In this document: positions 63,859-64,000 of the stretch, one piece after another
How positions within the stretch are numbered: position 1 is the first letter of the stretch
Layout of the letters: every line of letters starts with the position of its first letter
Origin: Ascidiaceihabitans sp029251465
GTDB taxonomy: Bacteria > Pseudomonadota > Alphaproteobacteria > Rhodobacterales > Rhodobacteraceae
NCBI RefSeq assembly: GCF_042932805.1
Contig: NZ_CP170633.1
Span: 2,108,001-2,172,000 of the forward strand
Length of the DNA: 64,000 nucleotides
Reading direction: 5' to 3'
Program-made: the position numbers and the translations under genes
Notes under the pieces: generated by a model
Seen by the model: only the letters and a program-made list of their open reading frames with translations
The model's database searches: none
What the model was told of the DNA's origin: nothing

Positions 63859-64000
63859 GAATTCCCCTTTTCCCACGTCCTCTTTGACAAAGGCTTGTGA
63901 CAACGATGTGTTAAGCGACCTATGTCTCGCCAATGCGCAGCTTGTGTTGGAAGATCAGGTACTCACTGGTGCGGTGACGATCGAACAAGGCGTCATTTGT
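63857..64000 (+). CDS. phnM: C-P lyase triphosphohydrolase PhnM, N-terminal part, cut by the window end
   Basis: The 48 visible residues end with LCLANAQLVLEDQVLTGAVT, the beta-sandwich start of PhnM, which removes diphosphate from the ribose-phosphonate intermediate. ATG 63857 overlaps the DUF1045 start codon in CATG; GTG 63908 is another possible start, closer to the usual PhnM N-terminus. The rest lies beyond the window. Confidence 0.8.
   Translation, partial: MNSPFPTSSLTKACDNDVLSDLCLANAQLVLEDQVLTGAVTIEQGVIC

Noticed and set aside
1..64000. CRISPR array, rRNA operon or replication origin
   Set aside because: I saw no regularly spaced repeats, no rRNA sequence and no DnaA-box cluster or partition genes.

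Overview
The window comes from an alphaproteobacterium of the Rhodobacteraceae (roseobacter group). The evidence is gene content and layout: a pcm-tolC-(PopZ-like) block, tandem DUF1127 genes followed by CCUCCUCCC-loop hairpins, many dpp/opp-type ABC operons, a complete C-P lyase system and an ArsJ/GAPDH arsenate module. Base composition is moderate GC. I cannot name the species from the sequence alone.

Layout. 1-2.0 kb: two tandem small secreted paralogues, a TIGR04283-type glycosyltransferase and the folate-binding Fe-S protein YgfZ. 2.0-11.1 kb: a CobW-type GTPase translationally coupled to an amidohydrolase, a divergent LysR regulator, and a complete peptide-type ABC importer (binding protein, two permeases, two ATPases). 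11.1-16.4 kb: core genome with elongation factor P, a small conserved protein, a membrane protein, a PopZ-like polar scaffold candidate, TolC, Pcm and tRNA-Cys.

16.4-30.9 kb is an accessory, decaying region: a tRNA-adjacent integrase, an IS5-family and an IS3-family element that both lack target duplications and each border broken genes, a DUF1127 pair with probable Cuckoo-type sRNA hairpins, LysR regulators, a DUF1963 gene with an in-frame stop upstream, an RTX pseudogene and a DMT transporter. 30.9-43.9 kb is a catabolic island: a sulfatase-superfamily enzyme resembling phosphonate monoester hydrolases, an M81 (MlrC-like) metallopeptidase, an RpiR regulator, a FAD amine oxidoreductase, a second peptide-type ABC importer and a class III aminotransferase. 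An IS6-family relic, an aldo/keto reductase and a small secreted protein follow.

46.3-64 kb is a phosphorus/arsenic block. A triple Pho-box-like repeat precedes phnCDE1E2, an SDR, a hexapeptide transferase and an acyltransferase interrupted by a stop codon. An ars operon (arsJ, ars-type GAPDH, fused ArsR-ArsC) is transcribed the opposite way from a self-overlapping operator. A second triple Pho box precedes a secreted glycerophosphodiesterase. Then come phnF (reverse) and phnGHIJKLN, a DUF1045 gene (reverse) and the start of phnM. Together these genes would import phosphonates, break the C-P bond, recover phosphate from glycerophosphodiesters and deal with the arsenate that enters cells starved of phosphate.
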